From: Symsagittifera roscoffensis
Lineage: Eukaryota > Xenacoelomorpha > Acoela > Convolutidae
NCBI RefSeq assembly: GCF_963678635.1
Contig: NC_087070.1
Coordinates: forward strand, 36,087,109-36,151,108
Direction of reading: 5' to 3'
Length of the DNA: 64,000 nucleotides
Of the stretch, positions 34,999 to 46,997 are shown one piece after another. Every line of letters begins with the position of its first letter. The first letter of the stretch is position 1. A program made the position numbers and the translations under genes. The notes beneath the pieces were generated by a model. That model had not been told where the DNA came from and did not search any database. It saw nothing but the letters and a program-made list of their open reading frames with translations.

Positions 34999-36579
34999 AT
35001 TCACTCTGTCTGTTTTTACTTGCGGTATTTAAAACAATACAACCATAAGGAGATGATATTTTAAAGTCTGCTTTTTTTCTCGAATGCTGTTAAAAGGGAA
35101 GAGAAAATTAAAAGGTCTTCGTGTTTTGCAGATTTAGAAAAAGCTTTTTTACTTCTCAATGTTACCAACTGTTTGTTTGTTTCTCTACAAGAAAAATTAA
35201 GAGCAGAAACAAATCCAATCAAGATAGTTTATCATAAATTTGCATAATGACGAGCTAGTCTCGTATCTAAAATAATTTCCGAAATGTCAAAATGAGGAGG
35301 GGTGAGTAGGGACAGGTTGACTAAATTATATAATAAGTTTGCATAATCACGCGCTTGTAACTATCTACATGCATCAAAATTTTAAACAATCAGAAACGTG
35401 TGTTTTACTGCATGTTACTCTAATCGAGCTGCATGGAAGTTATAGCCAACCAGAAACTTTCGTTCTGCATCATAATTTAACTTTCGGTTGAACGACTTTG
35501 ACCATGCTTGAACATGTGCACTTTTTTTGGAGAAAAATGATTTTCCAAAATTGAAAATGAGGCAAGTAAGAAGGACAGGGTGATTATGTCAAGGGAAGTA
35601 GGTTGGGAGTTTGATTAAGTTAGATGTTAAGTTTGCATTATGACGAACTTGTATCGTTTCTAGATGCATCGAACTTCTAACCAATTCTCAACATGTGTTT
35701 TGCTGCATGATCCTCTAATCGAGCTGCAATGAACTCTTAGTTAAGCAGGAAATTTCGTTTCGCAGCATAATTTAAGTCTCGGAAAAACTACTATGGCCAT
35801 GTTTAATCATGAGCACCTTTTCCGCGCGCCACAAAAAAAAGTTTTTCCAAATTGTCAAATTGAGAGAAGTAAGTAGGGACAGGATGATTATATTATATAA
35901 TAATAAGTTTGCATGATGGCGCGCTTGTGTCTCATCTAGATGCATCAAAACTTTAACCAATCAGGGTTATATGTTTTGCCGCATGATCCTCTAATCGAGC
36001 TGCATTGAAGTTTTAGCCAACCAGAAATTTTCGTTTAGCAGCACAATTTAATTTTCGGATAAATGGCTCTGATCAAGTTGAACTTGAACAACGTCTTTTG
36101 CCATCCGAGCAAAAGATTTTCCAGAATGTCAAAAAGAGGCAAGTAAGAATAGCAGGGTGATTTTGGTAAAATGAGGGAAGTAAGTATGGAAAGTATAATT
36201 AAGTTACATAATAAATTTGCATAATTGCGAGCTTGTGTCGTTTCTACATGCATCGAACTTCAAATCAGCCAGCAACATGTGTTTTGCTGCATAAATCTCT
36301 AATCGAGCTGCATTGAACTTTTAGCCAACCAAAAATTTTAGTTTTGCAGCATTATTTAATTTTCGGACAAGCATCAATTTTTTGATCAATCAGCAGCATG
36401 GTTTTTGCTGCATGATCCTCCAATCGAGCTGCATTGAACTTTTAGCCAACCAAAAATTTTCGTTTTGCAGCATTTTGTAAACGAATATGAACAGGTTTGA
36501 ACATAAGCACCTTTTCCGCGCGCCGAGAAAAAAGATTTCCCAAAATGTTAAAATGAGGCATATAAGAAGGGACAGGTTG

Positions 36580-37640
36580 ATTATGTCGAAATGAGGGAAG
36601 TAAGTATGGACAGGATGATTAAGTTATATACAACTAAGCTTCAATCATAGAACAACCCCAGGTCCTTGTGATATACCAGTCTGTGCAATTAAAGACGGAT
36701 CAAATAGCATAAATGAACCTCTTATTTTTCTCTTCATTGAGTAAACTAAGTTTAGGAACTTCCGTTCATTCTCCCTGTGTAGAACAAAAGTTAACCCTGT
36801 ATAAAATTTTATCTCTGTATAGAAAAAAGACAACGCATAAAACAAGAAAACTCTAGAATTGTTTCAACCACAGGAATAATATCAAAAAAACTTCAAAAAA
36901 CATTTTCAAATACATATGAATGGTTACCACCTATTGGAAGAGTATGAGTACAACACAAAGTACAACACAAATTTTACTCCGAGCACCGTATTTGACTATG
37001 GAGCCATAATTGTTTTCTGCTGAATGATTTCGAGCATAAGTTGACAGTAAAAAAATGAAACACCTATTCAAAAGCATTCGAGCAACCTATTCAACCATTT
37101 ATGCAATATCGTTTTGCACGGAATCGTAACTAACATCAGTTGTCCTCTATCATCAGTTGTCCTCAACAGAATTGTTGTTGCCTGGCTCTTGATTTTCCAC
37201 AGGCGTTTTAGACCAACAACGACTATCTTTTAAGATTAAACTTAAAGACCAAAAAATCAGAAGTAATTTTCAAGATCAAAAACCCGTTTGATCTAAGTCA
37301 AAAATTTTTGACCAATAGACAGCAAAAAAAACAATAGTTGAAAAAATCAAATCAGGTTGGATTGATGATTTACCTGAGGGAATTGCGCAAGGTACAGTCA
37401 TTTTACAACTCATGTTTTTCATACATTAATGATCTTTAACATCATTAACTTTGAAAAGTTTGTTCGATTTAGCAGAATAAAGATTGTAATGGCTCTTCGG
37501 ATGAGGATCATAGAAGCATATCAGAAAAAGTTTGGTTCTGCAAACTAGGCAATGAGAGGTGTGAATGATAGCTGACCACAGCAGGTGTGGAGCTTTTCCA
37601 AGGATAACTAGACAATGTTGTGAGGTCTGCTTTTTTAGAC
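36580..37640 (+). repeat. Longest R1 copy
   Basis: It begins with the left arm of the palindrome family, continues through TCTCTGTATAGAAAAAAG (36812) and runs to GTGAGGTCTGC at 37630. R1 and the palindromes are therefore related: the palindromes look like internally deleted, folded-back derivatives of R1. It runs directly into PLE sequence. Confidence 0.65.
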
Positions 37641-38400
37641 ATTAACATAAATGTAGATGGCAACAAGCAGCTTAAAGGGGGATTGTACCAAAACCCAACG
37701 GATACTGGCACGGGTAAAAGCTTCAGAAGTTGTTTACCACTGCAGTACAAAAGAATTATAATAAAAGACGTTGAGCACAGGGTTTTTAGGAGCACATCTA
37801 GATGGGAATTTTACCATGATTCAAGAATGATCAATAGACAGCAATGGAAGAAAAATCAGTACCCAGAGGAAGGGGCATCCGAACTTGAGTCAGGAAAGCT
37901 AAGCTATTTTTTTGGGGCAGAATTTATCCCAACTAAGAAGGATAGTCGGGCAACAATTGAGAAGAGAGACGAGAAACCCCCAATGCTTATGCTTCAATAT
38001 CGAGAACATAGGAGACATTTATGTGCAAACAAGGTGCGCAATATCAACAACGCACAAATTTTGTTTAAAACCGGAATTTGAAATCCGCTTTTCCAAAATT
38101 TAGGTCTTCCTTTTCTGGTGGTCAACAAACTGTCCCTTGTTAGAGATGTAATTCCACCTATGTTTGACAATTGTTCGACAATTGGCCACAAGAATTGAGG
38201 AACACAAGACAGAGGACCGCCTGCAATACATACGTCATTGTGGGTAGAAAGAGACCTCTGCATAGTTGAGTTTGGAGATAATAGATCAGTCAAACAACGC
38301 AATGAAACTCCTAACATTGGAAGGGCTGCACATTAGGAAACTGAGGCCAGAGATCAACACGACTGATGAGTTCAGGATAAGGCAGCTAGCGCTTGGATTC
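37620..38400 (+). mobile_element. Degraded Penelope-like element fragment (RT end and GIY-YIG)
   Basis: The 153-codon ORF at 37620-38081 reads FLDININV...YQNPTDTG, matching the post-YVDD region of the better PLE at 46075-46150. Bases 38100-38400 contain broken reading matching its GIY-YIG end (ACAATTGGCCACAAGAATTGAGGAACA, a frame-shifted remnant). The 5' part is missing. Confidence 0.7.
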
Positions 38401-38974
38401 TAGTCCAAAGGTAGGTTTAGCTTAGATTATCAAAAATATCAATCGATAAACTTGTAAAATTGAAAAAAAAACCTTCAATGAACCGCTAAATAAAGTACAA
38501 ATCTCAAAAAAAATAAGGGAAAATAAATAGTTGGATACAAATCTCAGAAAAACAAGGGAAAATAAAAATGGACAGATTTTATATTTTGTTCAGAACCTTT
38601 TAATTGTTTCTTATGATGTTTTATGGGCTTCAAATCATTTTATATCCATTGTGTTACCCTGAAGATGGATTTAGTTCCAAAATTTTCGATTTCACATTTT
38701 AAATTGTTTTTTTAATCACTTTATGTTTGCAAGTTTGTTCAATACTCTGATAATACAATGATCTTTGCTTATAACAAAAATCCAGATGAAGCTATTCATC
38801 ATTTTAAACGTGAGCTTCTTTCAAGATACTTCAGGAAACCTTCAAATTCGTCTTGGAAATTATTAATTGAAGAAAAACCGTTTGTCGTTCAAGCTGGCGT
38901 GATAATCAAACTTTTCAATTTTAAATGTTCTTAAATTTTTGAATCTTAAATTTTCAATTACAAATTAAACGTAT
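38401..38974. other. AT-rich sequence without recognised features
   Basis: A/T-rich sequence between the PLE fragment and the LINE 3' end. I see no ORF, repeat or RNA gene. Confidence 0.5.
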
Positions 38975-39645
38975 TTTATGAAGAAAAGCATGTGGTATCA
39001 ACACGTAATAATTCGTAATAACCGTTAATATTACACACCAGGTTGCTGCTAATGAAAACCGTAGTCATGAAAAGTCTACACTATGTGGCTATTTTCTCAA
39101 CGGGATAAAGGATTGAATTAAACGTTACAGTAAGGAGAGACATGAGCACGTTTAGAGCACGTGCACAGATACAAAATAAGGATTCAAATGCGATATATCG
39201 TAGGTATCAAAAATTGACATAGCGCATATATGTGAGTGTTCAAATATCACCAGTAGCTCTTAAATGCAGGATTTCAGTCTTTTTCTTTGATAAAATATCT
39301 GCGATAAAAGGACAGGTGCAGCAGAGGTGCTGAGGAGATTCTATATGTTGGCCACAGAACTTAACAACGCAAAATGTCTCCGTAGAGTTTCCGTAGCAGT
39401 TTCCACTTATACAATTTTTGTAATGGAGGCCATTTGTGTAAAACAGAGCGATAGATCTTCTTCTTGGCTGTTTTGATTTCTGTATTTCCAGAAAGTCGTC
39501 TTCGTACAGATGATGGATAAGTTTGGAGTGAATTTTGTGATTCCAGCCCACCTTTTCCAAAAATAAGCTAATACTTTCCCTAAAATGTCAGTTGAACTGA
39601 ATGTTGTCGACAATCCATACGAACATGAAGGAAAAACAACAGCAT

Positions 39646-40277
39646 TCAGCAGTCGCCACGCTGACAAAAATGATATTTTCTGAAAATTTTATTTTGCGGC
39701 AAGAATATTGACAGAAGTAATACTCTTTCTGTGTAGTTTTGAGATATGCACGTTGTTTTAGTCTTGGAAATATTCACAGTAAGGTGGTTCTCCCGACAAT
39801 AAATCTCTAATCTTTTGAGCGCTTCAGTCATTTGTTGAGTACTGTCTGTCACGATCGCTAAATCATCTGCATAAAAAAACAACAACCAAAAATTGATAGT
39901 ATAAGAGCGAGATCTGTTGTAAAAAGAATAAACAGAAGGGGAGAAAAAGGATCACCCTGAAGTAAGCCCCTATTTTGTTTTATAAGGCCAGAGACAAAAT
40001 CACTGATACAGATCCTGAGATAATTGATGCGAAGAATAATGCTCAAAACGTTGTGAAATTTTGTGCTTAAGCCGCTGTTTTTCAATTTTTCTAGTAGTTG
40101 GTTCCTGACTACTGTGTCAAACGCCTTGCTGAAATCAACATAGCAAACATAAGTTTGCTTATGTGTCTTGAACCTTGCTGCCACCTCCGTTTTGAGTGCT
40201 TGGACTGCATTAATGGTCGAGCGGTTTCTGACAAAACCGAACTGGTTTTGGGGTATCCTTCTGTTTTCAACTCTCAA
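39646..40277 (-). pseudogene. LINE copy A reverse transcriptase (broken)
   Basis: It contains GFVRNRSTINAVQAL, YVDFSKAFDTV (first catalytic Asp), LLQGDPFSPLLF and, after a frameshift at about 39870, FYADDLAIVTDS (catalytic DD). These are the canonical non-LTR RT motifs in order. A Cys-rich tail (CTCPF) at 39240-39560 follows. Confidence 0.85.
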
Positions 40278-40715
40278 CTTATATAATCTGGCTTGTAAAA
40301 CTGATGTGAAAACTTAAAAAATACTGTTGCGCCGAGTGCAAGTCCTTTGTAATTGTCTGAATTTTTCTCGTTCCCCTTTGTTTTTTTAAAGAGTCTTTAG
40401 TAATGAAAATCTCCAATTTTTCGGGATAAATTCTTGAGAGAAAATACTATTGAACAGTTGAAACAGTAGTGGCAAAAAGACAAAGAGGTTGGATTTGACA
40501 CAGTCGATAGAGATACCCTCTGGCCCTGGAGCTTTGTGTTATTTGGTTTTATTAACAACCTGAATCAGTTCTTCTTCGGTTATTTCAGCGAGTTTATCTT
40601 CAGTCGAAATTTGTTCCGTTAAGTCGAGTTTTTCGCGTACAATATGTTTTCCAACCGTCTTTCTGTACGTTTGACGTGATAAATTCTGTGAGTTTTGACT
40701 TCAAATATTCCAGAA

Positions 40716-41712
40716 TTATGATCTGTCGATCTCAGCAGTCTCAATAATTGAATTTTCTCTGTGAAAAGTGTAGAGACGACGTTTGCTTCTACACATCTTT
40801 TTGAATAACTGTTTTTCAGTCGAAATACTTTGATTGCAGCCGGTTCTGAGAGCAGACTTCAGTTTACGTTTTTGTTGATAGCAATCTTTGTCGAACCAAA
40901 ATTTTGATATTCTTTTTCTCTGTTTAATAGCAGAATACTTGCAGACTGATATGAACGCGGTTGAGAGATCGTCAATACTAAAATCGTCGCATTCTTTGGA
41001 ATATATGTTTTCTAGCACGTAAGTTGTGAGTAAAGCAGGGTCTGTCTTGCAGAATCTTTTTGATTTTTTGTCAAGAAACTTAACGTCATCAAGTCTGGTC
41101 TCAAGTTGAACTACTGAATGTTTTGAGGGTAAATTTTCGATGATTTTCAAAGTGTTTTGAATGAAATTGAAGTTAATGAAGACAAGATCGATGATGCTTT
41201 GACCATTGTGGCATTTGTAATTTGGCGCGTAGTGAGAATTCAGTACCCGTAGGCCCAAGTGAGATAAATTATCAACTAAATCTTGTCCTCTTTGAGAGTT
41301 ATTGCCTAGTCTACAGTTGAAATCACCACCAAGAAAAATCTTGCAGTTTGTGCCAGCTGTGATTACAGGTAGCAGTTCCGCAAAAATTTCTGTAACATCT
41401 GATTCAGGTTTGAATTAAACTGCGACCAGTACGCAGACAGATAGTTCAATTGGTATCACATTAGCAGTTTCTTAAAAGTCGATGTTTTTCGTTGACATTT
41501 ATGTTAATTCCAATCAGCAGTCCACTAGTCGGTCTGCCTCTTGTCAGTTTCTTCGCTTTCAGGCAATAAGTAAAATGGGAATCTAGGTGAATATCTGCTG
41601 GTCCAAATGTTTTGATGAGTAAAATAAAATCGGTATTGTACATGTAACTGTCTAGAAAATGGATGTTGTTTTTTGCTCCTTCAATGTTCCAAAGTAGCAA
41701 ACTTGACTGCAC
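40716..41712 (-). pseudogene. LINE copy A endonuclease (broken)
   Basis: The N-terminus at 41712 reads LLLWNIEGAKNN, the opening strand with catalytic Asn. Near 41316-41330 a shifted frame reads GGDFNCRLGN, the GDFN motif. The 180-codon frame 41258-40716 has SIIDLVFI and SKHSVV, the final core strand and the SDH-type motif (Lys-His here), then a Lys/Arg-rich linker leading to RT. It nicks target DNA for priming. At least two frame breaks disable it. Confidence 0.75.
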
Positions 41713-42514
41713 ATTTAGTCAATTCTGTCTAAAATTGTCTTTTTCAATAACGTTACCAGAGCGTATGATAAATTCTCTACCTGGGTGGTCGCGTCTGCTT
41801 TCTCTGAGTGTTTTTCGTAGTTTGTATTCTTCTTCTTGTTTTAGTTTTGTCAGGTCCGGTTTTAAATACACACTTTCATAGATCTGAATTTGTCGTAATT
41901 TTTGCGTTTTCAAAACCAGTTGTTTGACTTCAGCCGAAACCAGTTCGGTCTTCAATAATTGAGCTCCGTTCTCGTGTTTCTTCCCAATTCTCTTCGTTCG
42001 TATTTTTTCAACTGTCGAATTTTCAAGTCCTCTAGTAGTTTCTTCGCAAATAGAACATTGTTTTCGTCGGTATCAGGTGTTGTTTCCAAAATTACCACGT
42101 TTTTCGCTCGATACTGTTGTTTTGTATTTTCAGAATGTACTTTTTGACTATCTTTGCATAATATTTTGTTTTAATTGCTGTTATTGGATTGTTTTCATTT
42201 TCGAGTTGATCCATCAATTGATTTGTAATTCTCGTAGTACAAAATCAACAACAGAACGGTTCTTTCAGTAGATTTTGCTAACGTCCTAGCTTCTTCGGGA
42301 TAAGAATAGTTGTCCATACGGGGCAGTCTTCAGACGTGCACTGTACTTCCAGTTCGACATAATCTTTTTTGGAATCTTCAAGTTCTTCATCGCACAACAT
42401 GTTGACAGGTTGTTTTTTCCGTGTTGATATTGGCATCGTTAGATACTCATCTCACATCTCAGACTATTTAACAGGTTATCACAACAATTAGGCTAAATGT
42501 TTCTTATTCCACAG

Positions 42515-44690
42515 AAGCCGGCGATTTTAGTATTGACGATCTCTCAACCGCGTTCATATCAGTCTGCAAGTATTCTGCTTTTAAACAGAGAAAAAGATAT
42601 CAAAAACTTGGTTCGACAAAGATTGCTATCAACAAAATCGGAAACTGAAGTCTGCTCTCAGAGCCGGCTGCAATCAAAGTATTCCGACTGAAAAACAGTT
42701 ACTCAAAAAGATGTGTAGAAGCAAACGTCGTCTCTACGGTCGTTACAGAGAAAATTCAATTATTGAGACTGCTGAGATTGACAGATCACAATTCTAGAAT
42801 TTTTTGAAGCCAAAACGCACAGAAGTTATCACGTCAAATGTACAGAACGACGATGTACAAAACCCACTTTCAAAGCCTATTGTTCCTATGAAAAACTCAA
42901 AAAGTGACATAGTGATCGACTTGACGGAACAAATTTCGACTGATGATAAACTTGACGCTGAAATAACCGAAGAAGAACTGATTCAGGTTGTTAATAAAAC
43001 CAAACCAAACAAAGCTCCAGGGCCAGAGGGTATCTCTATCGACTGCGTCAAACCCAAACACTTTGAATTTTTTCCACTACTGTTTCAACTGTTCAATAGT
43101 ATTTTCTCTCAAGAAATTATCCAGGAAAGCTGGAGATTTTCATTACTAAAACCTCTTTACAAAAACAAAGAGACGAGAAAAATTCAGACAATTCCAGAGG
43201 ACTTGCACTCGGCAACAGTATTTTTAAAGTTTTCACATCAGTTTTACAAGCCAGATTATGTAAGTTGAGAAATGAAAACAAGAAGATACCCCAAAACCAG
43301 TTCGGTTTTGTCAGAAACCGCTCGACCATTAATGCAGTCCAAGCACTTAAAACGGAGGTGGCAGCAAGGTTCAAGACCCATACGCAAACTTATGTTTCCT
43401 ATGTTGATTTCAGCAAGGCGTTTGACACAGTAGTCAGGAACCAACTACTATAAAAATTGAAAAACAGCGGCTTAATTACAAAATTTCACAACGTTTTGAG
43501 CATTATTCTTCGCATCAGTTATCTCAGGATCTGTATCAGCGATTTTGTCTCTGATCGTTACAAAACAAAACAGGGGCTTACTTCAGGGAGATCCACTTTC
43601 TCCCCTTCTGTTTATTCTTTTTACAACAGATCTCGCTCTTATACTATCAATTTTTGGTTTTTTGTTTTTATGCAGATGATTTAGCAATCATGACAGACAG
43701 TACTCAACAAATGACTGAAGAGCTCAAAAGATTAGAGATTTATTGTCGGGAGAACCACCTTACTGTGAATATTTCCAATACTAAAATGATGAAAATAAAA
43801 AAAATGGTGATATTGGCAGAAAGGACATTGTTTTATACAAGGGTCAGCCTCTGGAATACGTCAATTCGTTTAAGTACTTAGGTGTGACAATATCAGCATT
43901 CATGAAAGACAACGTGCATATCTCAAAACTACACAGAAAGGGTATTACTTCTGTCAGGTAAATTTTCAGAAAATATCATTTTTGTCAGCGTGGCGACTGC
44001 TGAATGCTGTTGTTTTTCCTTAATGTTCGTATGGATTGTCGACAACATCTAGTTCAACTGACTTTTTTTTGGGGAAAGTGTTAGCTTGTTTTTGGAAAAG
44101 GTGGGCTGGAATCTCAAAATTCACTCCAAAATTATCCATCATCTGTACGAAGACGACTTTCTGGAAATACAGAAATCAAAACAGCCAAGAAGAAGATCTA
44201 TCGCTCTGTTTTACACAAATGGCCTCCATTACAAAATTTGAACAAATGGAAACTGATACGGAAACTCTACGGAGGCATTTTGAGTTTGTAAATTCTGTGG
44301 ACAACATATAGAATCTCCTCAGCACCTCTACTGCACATGTCCTTTTATCGCAGACAATTTATCAAATTATCAAAGACAATGACTGAAATCCTGCATTTAA
44401 TAGCTACTGGTGATATTTGAACACTTACACATGTGCGCTATATCAATTTTTGATACCTACGATATATCGCATTTGAATCCTTATTCTGTATCTTTGCACG
44501 TGCTCTAAACGTGCTCATGAATCTGTATTGATACGTTTAATTCAATCCATTATCCCGTTGAGAAAATAGCCACATAGTGTAGAATTTTCATGATTACGGT
44601 TTTCATTAGCAGCAACCTGGTGTGTAATATTAACGGTTTTCGATGGATTCTTACGTGTTGATACCACATGCTTTTTTTCATGAAACTTTG
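42515..44690 (+). mobile_element. Non-LTR retrotransposon copy B, inverted and 5'-truncated
   Basis: It starts inside the endonuclease-RT linker and runs to a 3' end that matches that of copy A in reverse (TGTGTAATATTAACGG, then GTGTTGATACCACATGC). The RT frames at 42804-43268, 43265-43453, 43457-43684 and 43654-43881 carry the same motifs, including NRSTINAVQAL, YVDFSKAFDTV and FYADDLAI. Together with copy A it forms a large imperfect inverted repeat. Confidence 0.85.
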
Positions 44691-45316
44691 TGTGAAGTAG
44701 AAGCCGCCGCCGAAAAAACGAGGAAGTATCTCAGAGATAACGGGTTGCTGGCTGTGCCTTTTGATAAGGGAGTTGGTTTTTGCATAATGAGGAAACAATC
44801 ATATGAATCAAAGCTGGAATCCTTGTCGAAATCTGCTCAGTTTGTGAAAAAAAATGCAACCACTGATGAGGTTATACTCAAAATTGAGAAAAATTTTAAC
44901 AAAGAATTAGTAACTATGAACAAAAGAGACCAGATAAGTGATCAGTTATATTCTAAGATGATGTCAACAGGTGGGGAACCCGCCCGTTTGTACGGTTTAG
45001 TTAAGGTACGCAAGGCTGAGACACCCCTACGACCAGTACTACATTTTTTGCATAATGAGGAAACAAACGTATGAATCAAAGCTGGAATCCTTGTTGTAAT
45101 CTGCTCAGTTTGTGAAAAAAGATGCAACCACTGATGAGGTTATACTCAAAATTGAGAAGAAACTTAACAAAGAATTAGTAGCCATGAACAAAAAAGACCA
45201 GATAAGTGATCAGTTATGTTCTGAGATGAGGTCCACAGGTGGGCAACCCGCCCGTTTGTACGGTTTAGCTAAGGTACGGAAGGCTGAGACACCCCTACGA
45301 CCAGTGCTATCACTTC
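44643..45316 (+). pseudogene. PLE N-terminal region with 268-bp tandem duplication
   Basis: The protein reads VPFDKGVGFCIM, a typical PLE motif ahead of the fingers, then KLESLSKSAQFV and RLYGLVKVRKAETPLRPV, a conserved PLE block that leads into the palm. Bases 44781-45048 are repeated at 45049-45316 (both copies begin TGCATAATGAGGAAACAA). The second copy leads on into the RT after a further frame shift. The duplication doubles the block and makes this copy unlikely to work. Confidence 0.75.
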
Positions 45317-45328
45317 CAGGCAGCTCGT

Positions 45329-45799
45329 ATGAGAATCTTAACCAAAATGCTTGCAAAGTTTTTTGACAACATCGATGGAGCCAATAGAGAAACAAATGAA
45401 AACATTGCTCTAGATTCGGATGAAACCATAATATCTCTTGATGTGAAAAGTTTGTACACCAACGTTCCCCTGAAGGAGGCAATTGAAATTGCTTTACTGA
45501 AGCTGTACAGCCAGGAGTCTCCTCCTGAAATTCAAAGAGCAACCAGGAAAAGGCTTTTGAATATGGCGGTCAGCAAAGTATATTTCAAGTGTAATGATTC
45601 ATGGTATGTACAAATTGATGGTTTAGCAATGGGCGCGTCCCTCGCTGTAATTCTGGCAAACTTATGGCTGAAAAAGTATGAGTTTGCTCTAAGACAAGAA
45701 ACACCGGTGGGGACGGAGATACAGCAAATTAATGACCAAAAACAGTTTGTGTCCAGGTTTGTGTCCAGGAAAGTCACGTATAGGTCAAAGGGGGGTTGA
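45329..45799 (+). pseudogene. PLE reverse transcriptase, fingers and palm
   Basis: It has IISLDVKSLYTNVPL (motif A with catalytic Asp), GLAMGASLAVILANL (motif B) and LWLKKYE. The frame ends at 45799 after FVSRKVTYRSKGG, where it passes into the PHD-like segment in a different phase. It copies the element's RNA at the target. Confidence 0.88.
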
Positions 45800-46331
45800 A
45801 TTCGAGATTTGTCGAAACTGGTATCATCTAAAATGCGGAAAAATATCCGATGACGTATACGCATCAATAACCGAGATAGTCTGCTACTGTGAAAGCTGCT
45901 GCCGCGCGAAGAACAAGGAAAAGGACACTCCCCAGGTGAAATTGTTCCTCAGGTATGTGGATGACATTGTTAGAACAGTCAGAGGGGAGCCGAGTTGTCT
46001 TCTCGATGCCGCCAATTCTCTTCATCCAAATCTGCAGTTCACTCTAGAGGACACTAATTCGGAGGGGAATTTGCCGTTCCTGGATTTGAACAAAAATGTA
46101 TCGCAGGGTAGGGGTGTAACTTGCAGTTGGTATCAAAAACCAACCGATACAGGGACTACAACTCAGTATAAGCGTAATGTTATCCAGGGCACTGTACTCA
46201 GGGTTTCTAGGAGTACATCCAGCTGGGAAAAATTTGACAAGGCTATGGAAACTAATAGGGCGCAATGGCTGAGAAATCAGTACACTGAAAATGGTCCGCA
46301 AAGGTGGCTTCAGACGCCTTGTGCAAAATAA
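45732..46331 (+). pseudogene. PHD-like zinc finger inside PLE RT, then YVDD motif
   Basis: Residues 7-56 place Cys/His as CPGLC, then EICRNWYHLKC, then CYCESC, which matches the C4HC3 plan of a PHD finger with an early pair partly out of phase. The conserved Trp before the last pair is Cys here. Residues 75-78 are YVDD, the RT polymerase box, followed by FLDLNKNV and WYQKPTDTG. The finger therefore sits between RT motifs B and C. PHD fingers bind histone H3 tails, so a chromatin-targeting role is possible; that is inference. Confidence 0.75.
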
Positions 46332-46539
46332 TCGAGGGTAAGGGCAAGCCCCTGGCTAGAGAGAGGTGTTTGTCAACTCAATCACCAAAGGATCTGAAGC
46401 ACCCAATACTGATGATGCAATAAAGAGGTAACCAAAGCCAATATTTTGCTAACAGACTACGAAAATTAACTAACGTTCAAGTGGTTTTCACCACAAGAAA
46501 ACTAGAATCATGTTTACCATCACTGAAGTCAGCATTTTC

Positions 46540-46850
46540 TCCTCAAGTCCAAGTCAAGAGTGGTTTATAAACCGTCATGTAGCGGATGCACTTCCAGTTA
46601 TGCCGGACAAACTGTTCGACATTTGACCACTAGAATTGAGGAACATAAGAAAGCAGACTCACCGGTAGGCCTCCACCTTCAGCAATGCCAACTTGAGAGA
46701 AATAGCGCAGATTTTAGTTGGGAAATTATAGATAGGTCAAACAACCAAACAAAATTGTTAACACTAGAGGCAAAACATATCAGGAAAGAGAAACCGGGCT
46801 TGAACACGCGCGATGAGTTTAGGAGCAGGGAGTTAACACTGAAAATTTAG
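46540..46850 (+). pseudogene. PLE GIY-YIG endonuclease
   Basis: It reads VVYKPSCSGCTSSYAGQT, RHLTTRIEEHKK and LEAKHIRKEKPGLNTR. This is the GIY-YIG core with a CCHH-type metal-binding insertion (the Cys pair before SYAGQT), an active-site Arg and a late Glu. The nuclease cuts target DNA for insertion. It lies in a frame separate from the RT. Confidence 0.8.
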
Positions 46851-46997
46851 TCTCAAAATATTTTTGGTTTTTCATTTAAAACGTACATGTCTAAATCGAA
46901 AATATGACTCAGAAACTTTCAGACAAATTAAGTTAAAAATAATTAATTTATTTTAGAGGTTAAAAGTAATTTAATCGTAATAGTAAATTAGAGGTCA

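Larger units (their letters stand above)
26531..36815. repeat. Composite satellite and palindrome array, about 10 kb
   Basis: The array alternates three modules: a ~500-bp palindrome (listed separately), a ~260-bp spacer beginning near TTTTTACTTGCGGTACTTAAA and ending CCAATCAGGATA, and one or more ~260-310-bp satellite units. A satellite unit begins near TTTGCATAATGACG, then TCGTATCTAGATGCATC, CCAATCAGCAACATGTG, TTTTGCTGCATGATCC, GCATTGAAGTTTTAGCC, TTTTGCAGCATAAT, CGGATAAACGA and the GC-rich CCGCGCGCCGAGAAAA. Each unit has two related sub-blocks around GTTTTGC(T/A)GCAT. No gene lies here; short ORFs inside are copies of one another. Confidence 0.85.
38975..42436 (-). mobile_element. Non-LTR retrotransposon copy A (APE endonuclease plus RT)
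   Basis: In minus-strand order it shows an ATG at 42436 opening ~50 codons with a C-x4-C pair, then an apurinic-type endonuclease, a reverse transcriptase and a Cys/His-rich C-terminus. This order is that of APE-encoding LINEs. Frames are broken in many places. Its 5' end faces copy B, only about 80 bases away. Confidence 0.85.
44643..46850 (+). mobile_element. Penelope-like element with RT, PHD-like finger and GIY-YIG
   Basis: The order is an N-terminal helical part (44643-45316, internally duplicated), RT fingers and palm (45329-45799), a PHD-like insertion plus YVDD (45732-46331) and a GIY-YIG nuclease (46540-46850). RT followed by a C-terminal GIY-YIG nuclease defines endonuclease-containing PLEs. 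It has at least two frame breaks. I cannot assign the clade without a tree. Confidence 0.88.

Noticed and set aside
26531-36815. CRISPR array
   Set aside because: The units are 260-500 bases long with no short repeat-spacer pattern, and the genome is eukaryotic.
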